This document shows positions 1 to 7,549 of a stretch of 64,000 nt of DNA, piece by piece. A program made the translations under genes and the position numbers. The DNA is from Glutamicibacter sp. B1 (GTDB lineage: Bacteria > Actinomycetota > Actinomycetes > Actinomycetales > Micrococcaceae). The number at the start of each line of letters is the position of its first letter. Position 1 is the first letter of the stretch. Under the pieces are notes generated by a model. The model was not told the DNA's origin and did no database searches. It saw nothing but the letters and a program-made list of their open reading frames with translations. The DNA is taken from the NCBI RefSeq assembly GCF_039602135.1, contig NZ_CP125942.1, forward strand, positions 1,612,001-1,676,000, given 5' to 3'.

Positions 1-100
1 TCCTGAAAAGGGTTCGGTGATCCTTCCTGAGGCCATCACCAAGAAGGCTGAGAAGCCAGCTGCTGAAGAGGCAGAGGCCGAAGCAACCGAGGCTGAGTAA
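1..100 (+). CDS. rpsP: 30S ribosomal protein S16, C-terminal end (partial)
   Basis: Only the last 33 codons are in the window; the gene begins before base 1. The visible residues start PEKGSVILPEAITKKAEKP and continue into an alanine/glutamate-rich acidic tail that ends in a TAA stop. The PEKGSV...PEAITKK stretch followed by a charged extension is typical of actinobacterial S16, which is longer than the E. coli protein because of this tail. S16 is a small-subunit assembly protein. The next gene (KH protein) starts 2 bases after the stop, which is the usual order in this phylum, so the two are surely co-transcribed. The identification rests on the tail and the synteny. Confidence 0.85.
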   Translation, partial: PEKGSVILPEAITKKAEKPAAEEAEAEATEAE

Positions 101-102
101 CA

Positions 103-345
103 GTGCTCGTTGACGCGCTAGACCATATGGTTCGCGGAATCGTTGAGGAACCGGAAGACGTCAAGGTTGCCTTGAAGTCCACCCGCCGCGGCGATTTGCT
201 CGAAGTTCGGGTCAACCCTGAAGATCTCGGTCGTGTGATCGGTCGTCAGGGACGCACCGCACGAGCACTGCGTACCGTCATGGCAGCGCTAGCCAAGGAA
301 TCGGTTCGTGTCGATGTGATCGACACTGACCGCCGCCGCGGCTAA
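103..345 (+). CDS. khpA: KH-domain RNA-binding protein KhpA
   Basis: An 80-residue protein that is essentially one KH domain. The nucleic-acid-binding GxxG loop is visible as GRQG at residues 47-50, followed by the helix RTARALRTVMAAL. KhpA proteins bind RNA broadly, often with KhpB/Jag, and affect cell division and ribosome-related processes. The start is GTG, 2 bases after the rpsP stop, so translation is probably coupled. The order rpsP-khpA-rimM-trmD is standard in actinobacteria. A strong hairpin follows before rimM and may limit read-through or mark a processing site. Confidence 0.93.
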   Translation: MLVDALDHMVRGIVEEPEDVKVALKSTRRGDLLEVRVNPEDLGRVIGRQGRTARALRTVMAALAKESVRVDVIDTDRRRG

Positions 346-379
346 GCAACTGCAGCCCAACTCTTCGTTGGCTTCATTT

Positions 380-421
380 CGAAAGGAGTTTCCGTCCAAC
401 TGGTGACGGGAACTCCTTTCG
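380..421 (+). terminator. Strong hairpin between khpA and rimM
   Basis: A 17-bp stem (380-396 with 405-421) containing one G-T pair closes an 8-base loop. There is no clear T run after it, only a short TGTTTC. It could be a partial terminator that lowers rimM-trmD expression relative to rpsP, or an RNase processing site. It ends 38 bases before the chosen rimM start. Confidence 0.6.
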
Positions 422-459
422 TGTTTCACCCCCACACAATGCAGAAAGAGCAGCAGACT

Positions 460-996
460 ATGCGATTGCAGGTTGCCCGCATCGGCAAGCCCCACGGCAT
501 CCGTGGCGAAGTTACCGTCCAGGTTCTCACCGACAACCCCGAGGAACGCTTTACTGCCGGGGAAGAGCTGATCGTGGTTGATGGCCCGGTCAAAACCCTC
601 ACGGTGAAAAACGCCCGCTGGAACAAGACCATCCTGCTGCTCTCCTTCAAGGAGATCAACGACCGCAACCAAGCCGAAACCCTGCGCGGTGCCCGTTTGG
701 AAATCGAAGTATCTGATGAACCAGAAGACGAATCAGATGAATGGTATGAGCACGAGCTGCTTGACCTCAAGGTCATGCTTGATGGCCAGCAGGTCGGCGT
801 CATCACCGCACTTCGCACCAACCCTGCCCAGGATCTTTTAGTCTTTGAAGATACTGAAGGCAACGAAATCTACCTGCCTTTCGTTGACGAGTTCGTCCCG
901 GAGATCGATCCGGAAGCTGGCATCGTGGTGATCACTCCACCTGCCGGACTGTTGACCTTGAATAGCGACGACGACTCCGAGAAAGAAGAGCAGTAA
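460..996 (+). CDS. rimM: Ribosome maturation factor RimM
   Basis: A 178-residue 16S rRNA processing factor that binds S19 in the immature 30S subunit. The N-terminal RimM barrel is seen in LQVARIGKPHGIRGEV and the C-terminal PRC-barrel in YLPFVDEFVPEIDPEAG. The reading frame is open further upstream (ATG at 403 and 439), but 460 is chosen because the conserved domain begins two codons later and an AAAGAG ribosome-binding site lies just before it; the upstream codons lie in the hairpin. The tail is acidic. The stop is 3 bases before trmD, so the two form one unit. Confidence 0.93.
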   Translation: MRLQVARIGKPHGIRGEVTVQVLTDNPEERFTAGEELIVVDGPVKTLTVKNARWNKTILLLSFKEINDRNQAETLRGARLEIEVSDEPEDESDEWYEHELLDLKVMLDGQQVGVITALRTNPAQDLLVFEDTEGNEIYLPFVDEFVPEIDPEAGIVVITPPAGLLTLNSDDDSEKEEQ

Positions 997-999
997 ATA

Positions 1000-1827
1000 A
1001 TGCGTCTAGACGTCATCTCGATTTTCCCGGAGTACCTTCAGCCGCTCTCGCTCTCACTCATTGGCCGAGCTGCAGAAGAAGGCATCCTGGATCTGAACGT
1101 CACCAACCTGCGCGACTTCACCGAAGATAAGCACCGCAAGGTCGACGACACCCCGTACGGCGGTGGCGCCGGCATGGTCATGATGCCCGAGCCATGGGGA
1201 CGCGCCCTGGATGCCGTTCGCCCAGCCGACGCTCAAGGACCCAAGCCCACCCTGATCGTTCCTTCGCCTGCCGGTCGCGTCTTTGATCAGCAGATGGCCT
1301 ACGAATTGGCAGAAGAAGAACACCTGGTCTTTGCCTGCGGACGTTATGAAGGTATTGACGAACGCGTGGTGGACTACGCACGCGAAAACTTTAACGTCAT
1401 CCCTGTCTCCATCGGCGACTACGTGCTTAATGGGGGAGAAGTAGCGGTAATGGTGATGGTCGAGGCCATCGCTCGACTGATCCCCGGAGTGATCGGTAAC
1501 CCGGAATCCCTGGTGGAAGAATCCCACTCCGACGTGTTGCTCGAATACCCGGTATATACCAAGCCTGCTTCCTGGCGTGGCCGTGAGGTTCCCGAAGTTC
1601 TGCTCGGTGGCAACCACCAACGTGTAGGCCGTTTCCGCCGCGACGAACAGATTAAACGTACCGCTGCCCGTCGCCCGGATCTGATTACCCAGATGGATGT
1701 GCAGTCCTTGAACCGCCGTGACCGTGATGCCCTGTGGCACAACGGATTCGCCATCGTTGATGGCGTGATCACCAATAAGGCCGAATTGGACTGGGCCACC
1801 GGGGCCGGTACCGAAGAAGACAAATAA
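1000..1827 (+). CDS. trmD: tRNA (guanine-N1-)-methyltransferase TrmD
   Basis: A 275-residue SPOUT-class enzyme that methylates N1 of G37 in tRNAs reading CCN/CUN/CGG codons, which prevents +1 frameshifting. The trefoil-knot SAM-binding segment is visible as [13 protein letters not shown] and the downstream conserved segment as [19 protein letters not shown]. The N-terminus [13 protein letters not shown] is the canonical start. Length matches the actinobacterial family. It follows rimM by 3 bases and precedes the rplS leader. Confidence 0.96.
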   Translation: MRLDVISIFPEYLQPLSLSLIGRAAEEGILDLNVTNLRDFTEDKHRKVDDTPYGGGAGMVMMPEPWGRALDAVRPADAQGPKPTLIVPSPAGRVFDQQMAYELAEEEHLVFACGRYEGIDERVVDYARENFNVIPVSIGDYVLNGGEVAVMVMVEAIARLIPGVIGNPESLVEESHSDVLLEYPVYTKPASWRGREVPEVLLGGNHQRVGRFRRDEQIKRTAARRPDLITQMDVQSLNRRDRDALWHNGFAIVDGVITNKAELDWATGAGTEEDK

Positions 1828-1879
1828 GAGGCCAACATCACGAGAACAGAAATTCTGCTGGACTCGCGTCAACCGTAGC

Positions 1880-2078
1880 GATACGGCATAATTGTTTCTT
1901 GGTGTGTTTTTATCTGGCTCCTGCCGCAGGGGGAAGACCGGATGCGTGAAAACCGCCGCATCGACTGCTAGAGCCAGTCGATGGTAAACGTTCCGGGGAG
2001 ATCGTTTGGCTTCTGTCCAACGGTGAGCCCCGCTACGAGGATTCGGTGACCTGCGGCATTGATCCTAGGAGATGCAAC
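1880..2078 (+). promoter_or_regulatory. Structured leader region upstream of rplS
   Basis: The roughly 250 bases between trmD and rplS are not coding and hold several nested inverted repeats: GATGCG 1941-1946 with CGCATC 1957-1962; TCGACTG 1961-1967 with CAGTCGA 1975-1981 (this overlaps the first, so the two may be alternatives); and CGGGG 1994-1998 with CCCCG 2028-2032 enclosing a smaller CGTTTGG/CCAACG stem. An AGGAGATG ribosome-binding site follows at 2067-2074. Ribosomal protein genes often carry autoregulatory leaders. That this one binds L19 is inference. Confidence 0.4.
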
Positions 2079-2438
2079 ATGCATATTCTTGACTCAGTTG
2101 ATGCAGCTTCGCTGCGTTCAGACGTTCCAGCTTTCGGTCCTGGCGACACCCTGAAGGTGCACGTCAACATCATCGAAGGTAAGAACTCGCGCGTCCAGGT
2201 TTTCCAGGGCTACGTATTGGGCCGTCAGGGCCGTGGCATTGGCGAAACCTTCACCGTTCGCAAGGTTTCCTTCGGCACCGGTGTTGAGCGTACCTTCCCT
2301 GTTCACTCCCCAATCATCGACAAGATTGAGGTTGTATCCAAGGGCGACGTACGTCGTGCAAAGCTGTACTACATGCGTGATCGTCACGGTAAGGCTGCTC
2401 GCATCCGCGAGAAGCGTGACTTCAACGCAAAGAAGTAA
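2079..2438 (+). CDS. rplS: 50S ribosomal protein L19
   Basis: A 119-residue L19, located at the 30S-50S interface. The family pattern is visible: [16 protein letters not shown], then [33 protein letters not shown] and the basic C-terminus [16 protein letters not shown]. The frame is open from 2046, but ATG 2079 is chosen because AGGAGATG lies just upstream and MHILDSVD is the usual actinobacterial N-terminus. A long noncoding, potentially structured leader precedes it. lepB starts 13 bases after the stop. Confidence 0.97.
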   Translation: MHILDSVDAASLRSDVPAFGPGDTLKVHVNIIEGKNSRVQVFQGYVLGRQGRGIGETFTVRKVSFGTGVERTFPVHSPIIDKIEVVSKGDVRRAKLYYMRDRHGKAARIREKRDFNAKK

Positions 2439-2451
2439 TCTGCGTTCTTCG

Positions 2452-3099
2452 ATGAACCAGATTGCCCGCTCTGAGCGAGCAACTTTGAAGCGCCGGGCCT
2501 TTTCTTGGGTCTGGCGCTTCGCCGTACTCGCCATCATTCTTGGCCTGATCAGCACCATCATTTTCCGTGCCACGGTAATCGATGTCTTTCATATTGACTC
2601 AAACTCTATGGAGTCGACGTTGAACCCCGGCCAGAGCATTGCCGTTGACCGTCGCGCCTATCAGGATGAATCACCTCAGCGTGGCGACGTGATTGTTTTT
2701 GACGGACGCGGATCATTCCTGCCCTACGCCCGGGCTAGTTTTGCCGATGACGTCCTGGGAGCGCTCAGCCTGACCGGTACTGGCAACAAATACGTTAAGC
2801 GCGTCATCGGTGTCGGGGGAGACACCGTGGAATGTAAAGGCAGTAATTGCCAGGTCACCGTTAATGGCCAGAAGATTGATGAGCCCTATATCTTTGCCGG
2901 CGATGCACCGAGTGAACAAGAATTCACCGTTCAGGTTCCAGAAGGTCGGCTATGGGTCATGGGGGATCACCGCTCCACATCCAAAGACTCTCGCTCACTT
3001 CTTGGTGCTAGTGGCGGCGGCATGATTAGTGTTGACCGGGTGACCGGCAAGGCGACCAGCATCATTTGGCCCTTGGATCAGCGTGCCGAGATCCGGTAA
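2452..3099 (+). CDS. lepB: Signal peptidase I (first of two)
   Basis: A 215-residue type I signal peptidase that removes signal peptides from exported proteins on the outer face of the membrane. One N-terminal membrane helix is at about residues 20-42. The catalytic Ser is in SNSMEST (Ser52) and the general-base Lys in YVKRVIG (Lys116). Box E is VMGDHRSTSKDSR. The frame is open from 2233 inside rplS, but ATG 2452 gives the expected short cytoplasmic N-terminus. It lies 13 bases after rplS, so it is probably co-transcribed with it. A second paralogue at 6844 is separated from this gene by a protease and a lipoprotein. Confidence 0.94.
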   Translation: MNQIARSERATLKRRAFSWVWRFAVLAIILGLISTIIFRATVIDVFHIDSNSMESTLNPGQSIAVDRRAYQDESPQRGDVIVFDGRGSFLPYARASFADDVLGALSLTGTGNKYVKRVIGVGGDTVECKGSNCQVTVNGQKIDEPYIFAGDAPSEQEFTVQVPEGRLWVMGDHRSTSKDSRSLLGASGGGMISVDRVTGKATSIIWPLDQRAEIR

Positions 3100-3126
3100 A
3101 AACTCGTAACCGGCAGCTAGCCGGAA

Positions 3127-3168
3127 GGCGTCAGAAAACGAAATTTCTCGTTTTCTGGCGCCTTTTTT
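3127..3168 (+). terminator. Rho-independent terminator of rplS-lepB
   Basis: A 14-bp stem (3127-3140 with 3149-3162, one G-T pair) with an 8-base loop, followed by six T residues. Confidence 0.9.
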
Positions 3169-3169
3169 C

Positions 3170-3524
3170 GTCGGGTGTGTAATTTTTTTCGAGGTTTCAC
3201 AGACAACATCGTATTTCTATGTTTCTGATGTGTAGATTCTGCTCAAACACACAGGTTCCCCACCTCTGACTAGGTACTAGAAAGATAACTCCAATCTTAA
3301 ACAAACGCTACTGGCTCGTAAGATGTGACGTAGTCGAATTTAAGCCACGCGTGCTGACTTGGGAAAACACGTTTCCGTATTTGTATTTTCGTTTGATTCG
3401 ATACTTGAAAACTACTTGGAAGAGCGGCTATTGTTTCATTTTGGTAACAACACCTGTGCTTAGAAGTGTGCCCTGAGGTAAGAGCACCACGAGCACTCGC
3501 ACCATAAATGTGGGAGAAGCATTA
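3170..3524 (+). promoter_or_regulatory. AT-rich upstream region of the serine protease
   Basis: About 355 bases without a gene, clearly richer in A and T than the neighbouring coding sequence. It must carry the protease promoter, but no -35/-10 pair stands out enough to be named. The only clear signal is the ribosome-binding site GGGAGAAG, 6-7 bases before ATG 3525. Confidence 0.4.
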
Positions 3525-5915
3525 ATGCCAAATCCAAATAAAAAGACTGCGCAACGTGGCATCGTTGCTGCAGCCGCTACCGCTTTGGTAGTTGGCAGTA
3601 GCTTCATGCCAGCAGTTGCTGCACCGGAAGCGACTAGCTCGCCTTCTGTATCCCAGAAGTCCACTCCTAGTGCATCGTCCACCGAAGGCGCTGTGGACAC
3701 CACCGGCCTTCCAGAAGCGATCGAACGTGACCTGGACAAGACCGTTGATGAGTACTTGGAAGATTCCAAGGCCAATGAGACCGCAGCAACCGTCGACAAG
3801 GCTCTTGAAAAAGAAGGCATTGCAACTCGTACTTCGGTAGAAAACGGTAAGGCCAAGGTCAAGGTCAGCGAGAAAGACGCTGAAAAGGCCAAGAAGGTAG
3901 TCGCTGCTACCAAGGCTGCTGTTTCGCTCGAAATCAACACAAACAACCTCTCCACCGCCAAGGGTGTGTACGGAGAGCTTGCTGAGAATGTTGATGATAA
4001 TGAGCTGACACGCCTGACCGCGATCGTTGAGACCAAGGTCAAGGGTAAGGATGTCGTTAAGATCATCGCTTCCGGCCCCGGCTCCATCGAGGGATCCAAG
4101 ACGCTTGCTCCAAAGAAGTCCGCCGGCACCGGCGACCTATCTTTGGAGGAGTTTGCTAAGGAAGCCAATTCTGACGTTGTGCTCGAAGCGTCCGATAAGG
4201 ATTCCAAGGGTGCCGCAAAGCCTGGCGCTTCGGAAGACATCTACGGTGGCATGGGCTATGCAATGACGCAGGCTGGTCAGGAACCGCAGTCTCGTTGTTC
4301 GATCGGTTTTAACGCATGGGACGCTAACGGCAAGGATGCGATCCTCAGCGCCGGTCACTGCACCGAAGACGGTGCCATGACTGACACCTTCGTTCTGGAA
4401 GCGAACGCTCCTAGCGATTTCCTTGGTTACACTGATCCGCTGGGCACCTTCGGATTCGCCCAGTTCGGAGGACCAAACAACTCGGGCTACCCGATGGACG
4501 CTACCTGGGACGACGTTGATACTGAAAACCCAGGTACCGACATCTCGGTCATCAAGGACATCAACGCTGACTTGAACCTGCACGCCGGCGTTTCGCAGTG
4601 GCCAGCTGGCGGCGACGAGCGCGATAAGGTCCTGAACGTGACCGGCGTATCAGCCGGAACCGTTGGCGCCGAAGCTTGCTCTTCGGGTGCAACCACCGGT
4701 TGGAGCTGCTCGACTATCACCGGTGAAGGTATCTTCTTCGTTCTCGGTTATGACAACACCCTGCGCGACGTTTGGGGATACACCGCTGACAACCCAGGCC
4801 AGAAGGTTCTGGATCAGGGTGACTCCGGTGGTGCGGTTCTGATCGGCAACAAGGCCGTCGGTATCAACTCTGCAAACGGTGCTGGTGAAGACGGCAGCGA
4901 AAACACCGCCGATGACCTCGCTATGTACACCTCGCTCGACGACGTTGTCAAGAAGGGCTACGTCAAGGGCTACACCGTCAAGCTCTTCATCAACGCTCCT
5001 GCCTTGACCACCGAAACCGGTGCTGAGGTTGAAGCTGGTAGCAAGATTTCCGGTAGCGTGAAGGATGCTTCTTCGGGTACCCAGGTTGATGTCATCGTTG
5101 ACGGCAAGGTTGTCAAAACTGTGACCGTTGATTCAAGTGGAAAGTTCAGCTTCGATGCTCCAGAGAAGACCGGCGCATACGAGTTCACTCTTCAAGCACA
5201 CAAGGGCTTTGATAAGTCGGCAACCACCCAGAGCAACGTAGTTGTTATTGCGGTTCCGACGCCAACCCCAACTGAAGAGCCTACTCCGACTCCGACTGAG
5301 CCAACCGAGCCAACTGTAGAGCCAACTGAGCCTACTGTTGAACCGACTGAGCCTACTGTTGAACCGACTGAGCCAACTGAGCCTACTGTTGAACCGACTG
5401 AGCCAACTGTAGAGCCAACTGAGCCTACTGTTGAACCGACTGAGCCAACTGAGCCTACTGTTGAACCGACTGAGCCAACTGAGCCTACTGTTGAACCGAC
5501 TGAGCCAACTGTAGAGCCAACTGAGCCTACTGTTGAACCGACTGAGCCAACTGTAGAGCCAACTGAGCCTACTGTTGAACCGACTGAGCCAACCGAGTCG
5601 GCAACTCCAACTGAGACTGCTACTCCAACCGAGACTGCAACCGAGGAGCCAACTGAATCGGCAACTCCAACTGAGACGAAGACTCCAACCTCGGAGCCTT
5701 CGGAATCCAAGACTGAAGAGTCTTCGGAAGCTCCAAAGGATGACAAGTCGGACGAGCCAACCAAGTCGTCGACGCCAAAGGAAACTCCTGAGAAGAAGGA
5801 TCCACTGGCTGACACCGGTTCGAGCAGCGCTCCTTTGATCGCTGCAGGTGGCGCACTGGCCCTGGTTGGTGCAATGTTCCTCCTGTTCCGTCGCGGTAAC
5901 CGCCGCCACGGGTAA
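3525..5915 (+). CDS. Secreted S1-family serine protease with LAxTG cell-wall anchor
   Basis: A 796-residue exported, wall-anchored chymotrypsin-like protease. Layout: signal peptide about 1-33 (ends AVAAPEA); divergent pro-region about 60-240 of alpha-lytic protease/streptogrisin type; protease domain with the triad His278 (AILSAGHC), Asp339 (GTDISVI) and Ser434 (GDSGGAVL); an Ig-like beta domain about 500-575 (DVIVDGKVVKTVTV, FSFDAPEKTGAYEF); a Pro/Thr/Glu/Val repeat about 579-740; then LADTG at 761-765, a hydrophobic helix and the tail RRGNRRHG. LADTG fits the LAxTG signal of class E sortases rather than classical LPxTG. ATG 3525 is preferred to GTG 3510 because GGGAGAAG sits 6-7 bases upstream. 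It stands between two signal peptidase genes, next to a lipoprotein resembling a protease pro-domain. Confidence 0.9.
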   Translation: MPNPNKKTAQRGIVAAAATALVVGSSFMPAVAAPEATSSPSVSQKSTPSASSTEGAVDTTGLPEAIERDLDKTVDEYLEDSKANETAATVDKALEKEGIATRTSVENGKAKVKVSEKDAEKAKKVVAATKAAVSLEINTNNLSTAKGVYGELAENVDDNELTRLTAIVETKVKGKDVVKIIASGPGSIEGSKTLAPKKSAGTGDLSLEEFAKEANSDVVLEASDKDSKGAAKPGASEDIYGGMGYAMTQAGQEPQSRCSIGFNAWDANGKDAILSAGHCTEDGAMTDTFVLEANAPSDFLGYTDPLGTFGFAQFGGPNNSGYPMDATWDDVDTENPGTDISVIKDINADLNLHAGVSQWPAGGDERDKVLNVTGVSAGTVGAEACSSGATTGWSCSTITGEGIFFVLGYDNTLRDVWGYTADNPGQKVLDQGDSGGAVLIGNKAVGINSANGAGEDGSENTADDLAMYTSLDDVVKKGYVKGYTVKLFINAPALTTETGAEVEAGSKISGSVKDASSGTQVDVIVDGKVVKTVTVDSSGKFSFDAPEKTGAYEFTLQAHKGFDKSATTQSNVVVIAVPTPTPTEEPTPTPTEPTEPTVEPTEPTVEPTEPTVEPTEPTEPTVEPTEPTVEPTEPTVEPTEPTEPTVEPTEPTEPTVEPTEPTVEPTEPTVEPTEPTVEPTEPTVEPTEPTESATPTETATPTETATEEPTESATPTETKTPTSEPSESKTEESSEAPKDDKSDEPTKSSTPKETPEKKDPLADTGSSSAPLIAAGGALALVGAMFLLFRRGNRRHG
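5251..5660 (+). repeat. In-frame tandem repeat encoding EPTEPTV units
   Basis: Imperfect tandem repeats encode (EPTEPTV)n with interspersed shorter EPT steps. The basic 21-base unit occurs with codon variants (GAGCCAACTGAG, GAACCGACTGAG) that form higher-order blocks. It is a wall-spanning stalk before the sorting signal. All changes of unit number would keep the frame, so length variation between strains is expected. Confidence 0.93.
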
Positions 5916-5948
5916 GGAAAGCAACACCCATAGGTTCTAGGAACCTCT

Positions 5949-5992
5949 AAAAGTGTCCCGCTACCTCACAAAAGGTAGCGGGACACTTTTTA
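5949..5992 (+). terminator. Terminator of the serine protease gene
   Basis: A perfect 17-bp stem (5949-5965 with 5974-5990), 8-base loop, with the arm ending in TTTT and then TAG. Confidence 0.9.
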
Positions 5993-6086
5993 GTTAGTAC
6001 ACATGTGGTTCACCGACTGCTTTACGAATAGCCCGTTAGCCTCAAATCAAGGCAGGTTACGGGTACGCAAAAACCGAGGTGCAATT

Positions 6087-6671
6087 ATGAATTTCAACGC
6101 TAGAACATCACGCACTCCATTGGCATTAGCTTCCACCGCACTGATGGCCAGTTTATTGTTGAGCGGATGCGGTCAAGGAACCGATCCAGGAACCAAAGAA
6201 ACCTCAGGAGCGCAGAGCTCTTCTGCAGCTGAACCGACCGAAACTCAAAGTGAGAATTCTGTGGACCAAAACGCCCTGCTCGATGCCAACGACAAACTGT
6301 CGACAGATCTCGGCGACGACTACGTTCAAAGCTGGATCAAGGATGGGAAACTCCACGTTTCAACCACCAAAGAGAGCCAGCTCAGCGTCATCGAAGATGC
6401 CGGTGCCGTCGCTCATCTCGTGAAGTACAGCAGTGCAGAACTTCGTTCAGCCATTGAAGACATCATGGCTTGGCAAGGAAAACAAGAGAACCCAATCCGA
6501 AGCTCAATTCATGCGTACTCCCTGAATCCTGAAACCGGGGGCATCACCCTCTCCGTTGATAAAACACAGATGGATGCCGTTTCCAAGCTCATCGAGCAAG
6601 ACAAGCCTGTCGGAGATATTCCTGTGGATTACAAGGTCAGCGGTGGCATCGCCTCACCAGCAAGCTCCTAG
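6087..6671 (+). CDS. Lipoprotein resembling a free-standing S1 protease pro-domain
   Basis: A 194-residue predicted lipoprotein. The signal peptide ends in the lipobox LLSGC (Cys28), followed by a Ser/Thr/Glu linker to about residue 60. The rest resembles the two-lobe pro-domain of alpha-lytic protease/streptogrisin precursors: first lobe LGDDYVQSWIKDGKLHV...AHLVKYSSAELRSA, second lobe SIHAYSLNPETGGITLSV. Those pro-domains normally precede the protease, catalyse its folding and then inhibit it. No catalytic domain follows here. ATG 6087 is chosen because the signal peptide begins there, although the frame is open from 6003. It lies just after the S1 protease, each with its own terminator. A foldase or inhibitor role anchored in the membrane is inference; the pro-domain likeness is read by eye. 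Confidence 0.75.
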   Translation: MNFNARTSRTPLALASTALMASLLLSGCGQGTDPGTKETSGAQSSSAAEPTETQSENSVDQNALLDANDKLSTDLGDDYVQSWIKDGKLHVSTTKESQLSVIEDAGAVAHLVKYSSAELRSAIEDIMAWQGKQENPIRSSIHAYSLNPETGGITLSVDKTQMDAVSKLIEQDKPVGDIPVDYKVSGGIASPASS

Positions 6672-6708
6672 GAACATTCTTACCTCCTGCCAATTTCAAA
6701 AATGATAA

Positions 6709-6741
6709 CTAATGGTCAGCCCACAACCGGCTGACCATTAG
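6709..6741 (+). terminator. Hairpin after the pro-domain lipoprotein
   Basis: A 13-bp perfect stem (6709-6721 with 6729-6741) and 7-base loop, followed by CTTTAC. Probable terminator with a weak T tract. Confidence 0.7.
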
Positions 6742-6843
6742 CTTTACCCACGCCATTCGCATCAATAGGCAATGAACACTTCGTTAGTCTCAGGCACGTA
6801 AGATGGGGAGTGTTACGCGATTAGGGAAGGTATTAATCAAACT

Positions 6844-7548
6844 GTGAGCGCCGCACCAGCAGAAAATCCCCACGACAAGGGACCGCTTTATAAGACCTGG
6901 CGATTCATTCGTGAGATCGTCATCATCGTGGTTATTGCGTTGGCGCTTTCCTTCGTGATCAAAACCTTCTTCTTCCGTGCCTATTACATTCCTTCAGGCT
7001 CCATGGAACACACCTTGGAAGTTAACGACCGGATCTTTGCCAACCTGATGGTGCCAGGGCCTTTTGAACTGGACCGTGGCGACGTTGTCGTCTTCCGTGA
7101 CGACTTAGGGTGGCTACCACCGGTGACCGAATCGCCGACCGCATTTGAAAATGCGCTCTCCTTCGTTGGTATCTTGCCGGCATCTGGCGAACAGTATCTC
7201 GTTAAGCGAATCATCGGCATGCCGGGGGACACCGTCGAGTACGATGCTTCCATCGACAAGATCAAAATCAATGGTGAAGCCATCGATGAACCCTATATCT
7301 ACACCGGCAACAAGCCATCAGATATGGAATTCTCGGTGACCGTACCTGAAGGCAAGATCTGGGTCATGGGCGACCACCGTGCAGCCAGCGCCGATTCACG
7401 ATTCCACACTGACATCCAAGGTGGCTTTGTCGATATCGACTCTGTCCAAGGAAAGGCATCAGTTATTTCCTGGCCAACCTCGCGCTGGGGAACGATCTCT
7501 TCGCACGATGAAGTCTTTGCCAATGTCCCAGATGCGGCCAGCAACTAA
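6844..7548 (+). CDS. lepB: Signal peptidase I (second of two)
   Basis: A 234-residue type I signal peptidase. It has one N-terminal membrane helix (about 24-42), catalytic Ser53 in IPSGSMEHTL, Lys121 in YLVKRIIGMPGD, and box E VMGDHRAASADSR. The sequence is closer to the consensus (SGSM, GMPGD) than the first copy (SNSM, GVGGD), so the two may differ in substrate preference. The start is GTG. It ends 1 base before the probable rnhB start, so lepB2-rnhB-DUF2469 are likely one transcript. In related genomes the two lepB genes are usually adjacent; here a protease and a lipoprotein separate them. Confidence 0.95.
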   Translation: MSAAPAENPHDKGPLYKTWRFIREIVIIVVIALALSFVIKTFFFRAYYIPSGSMEHTLEVNDRIFANLMVPGPFELDRGDVVVFRDDLGWLPPVTESPTAFENALSFVGILPASGEQYLVKRIIGMPGDTVEYDASIDKIKINGEAIDEPYIYTGNKPSDMEFSVTVPEGKIWVMGDHRAASADSRFHTDIQGGFVDIDSVQGKASVISWPTSRWGTISSHDEVFANVPDAASN

Positions 7549-7549
7549 T

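Noticed and set aside
5251..5660. Regular repeats considered as a CRISPR array
   Set aside because: Units are contiguous, of variable short length, with no spacers, and encode part of a protein in frame.
5133..5927. Two long open frames on the minus strand under the protease repeat (264 and 207 codons)
   Set aside because: They arise from the complement of the EPT repeat and give low-complexity SWLSRFN / VGSTVGS strings with no start signal; the plus-strand protease is certain.
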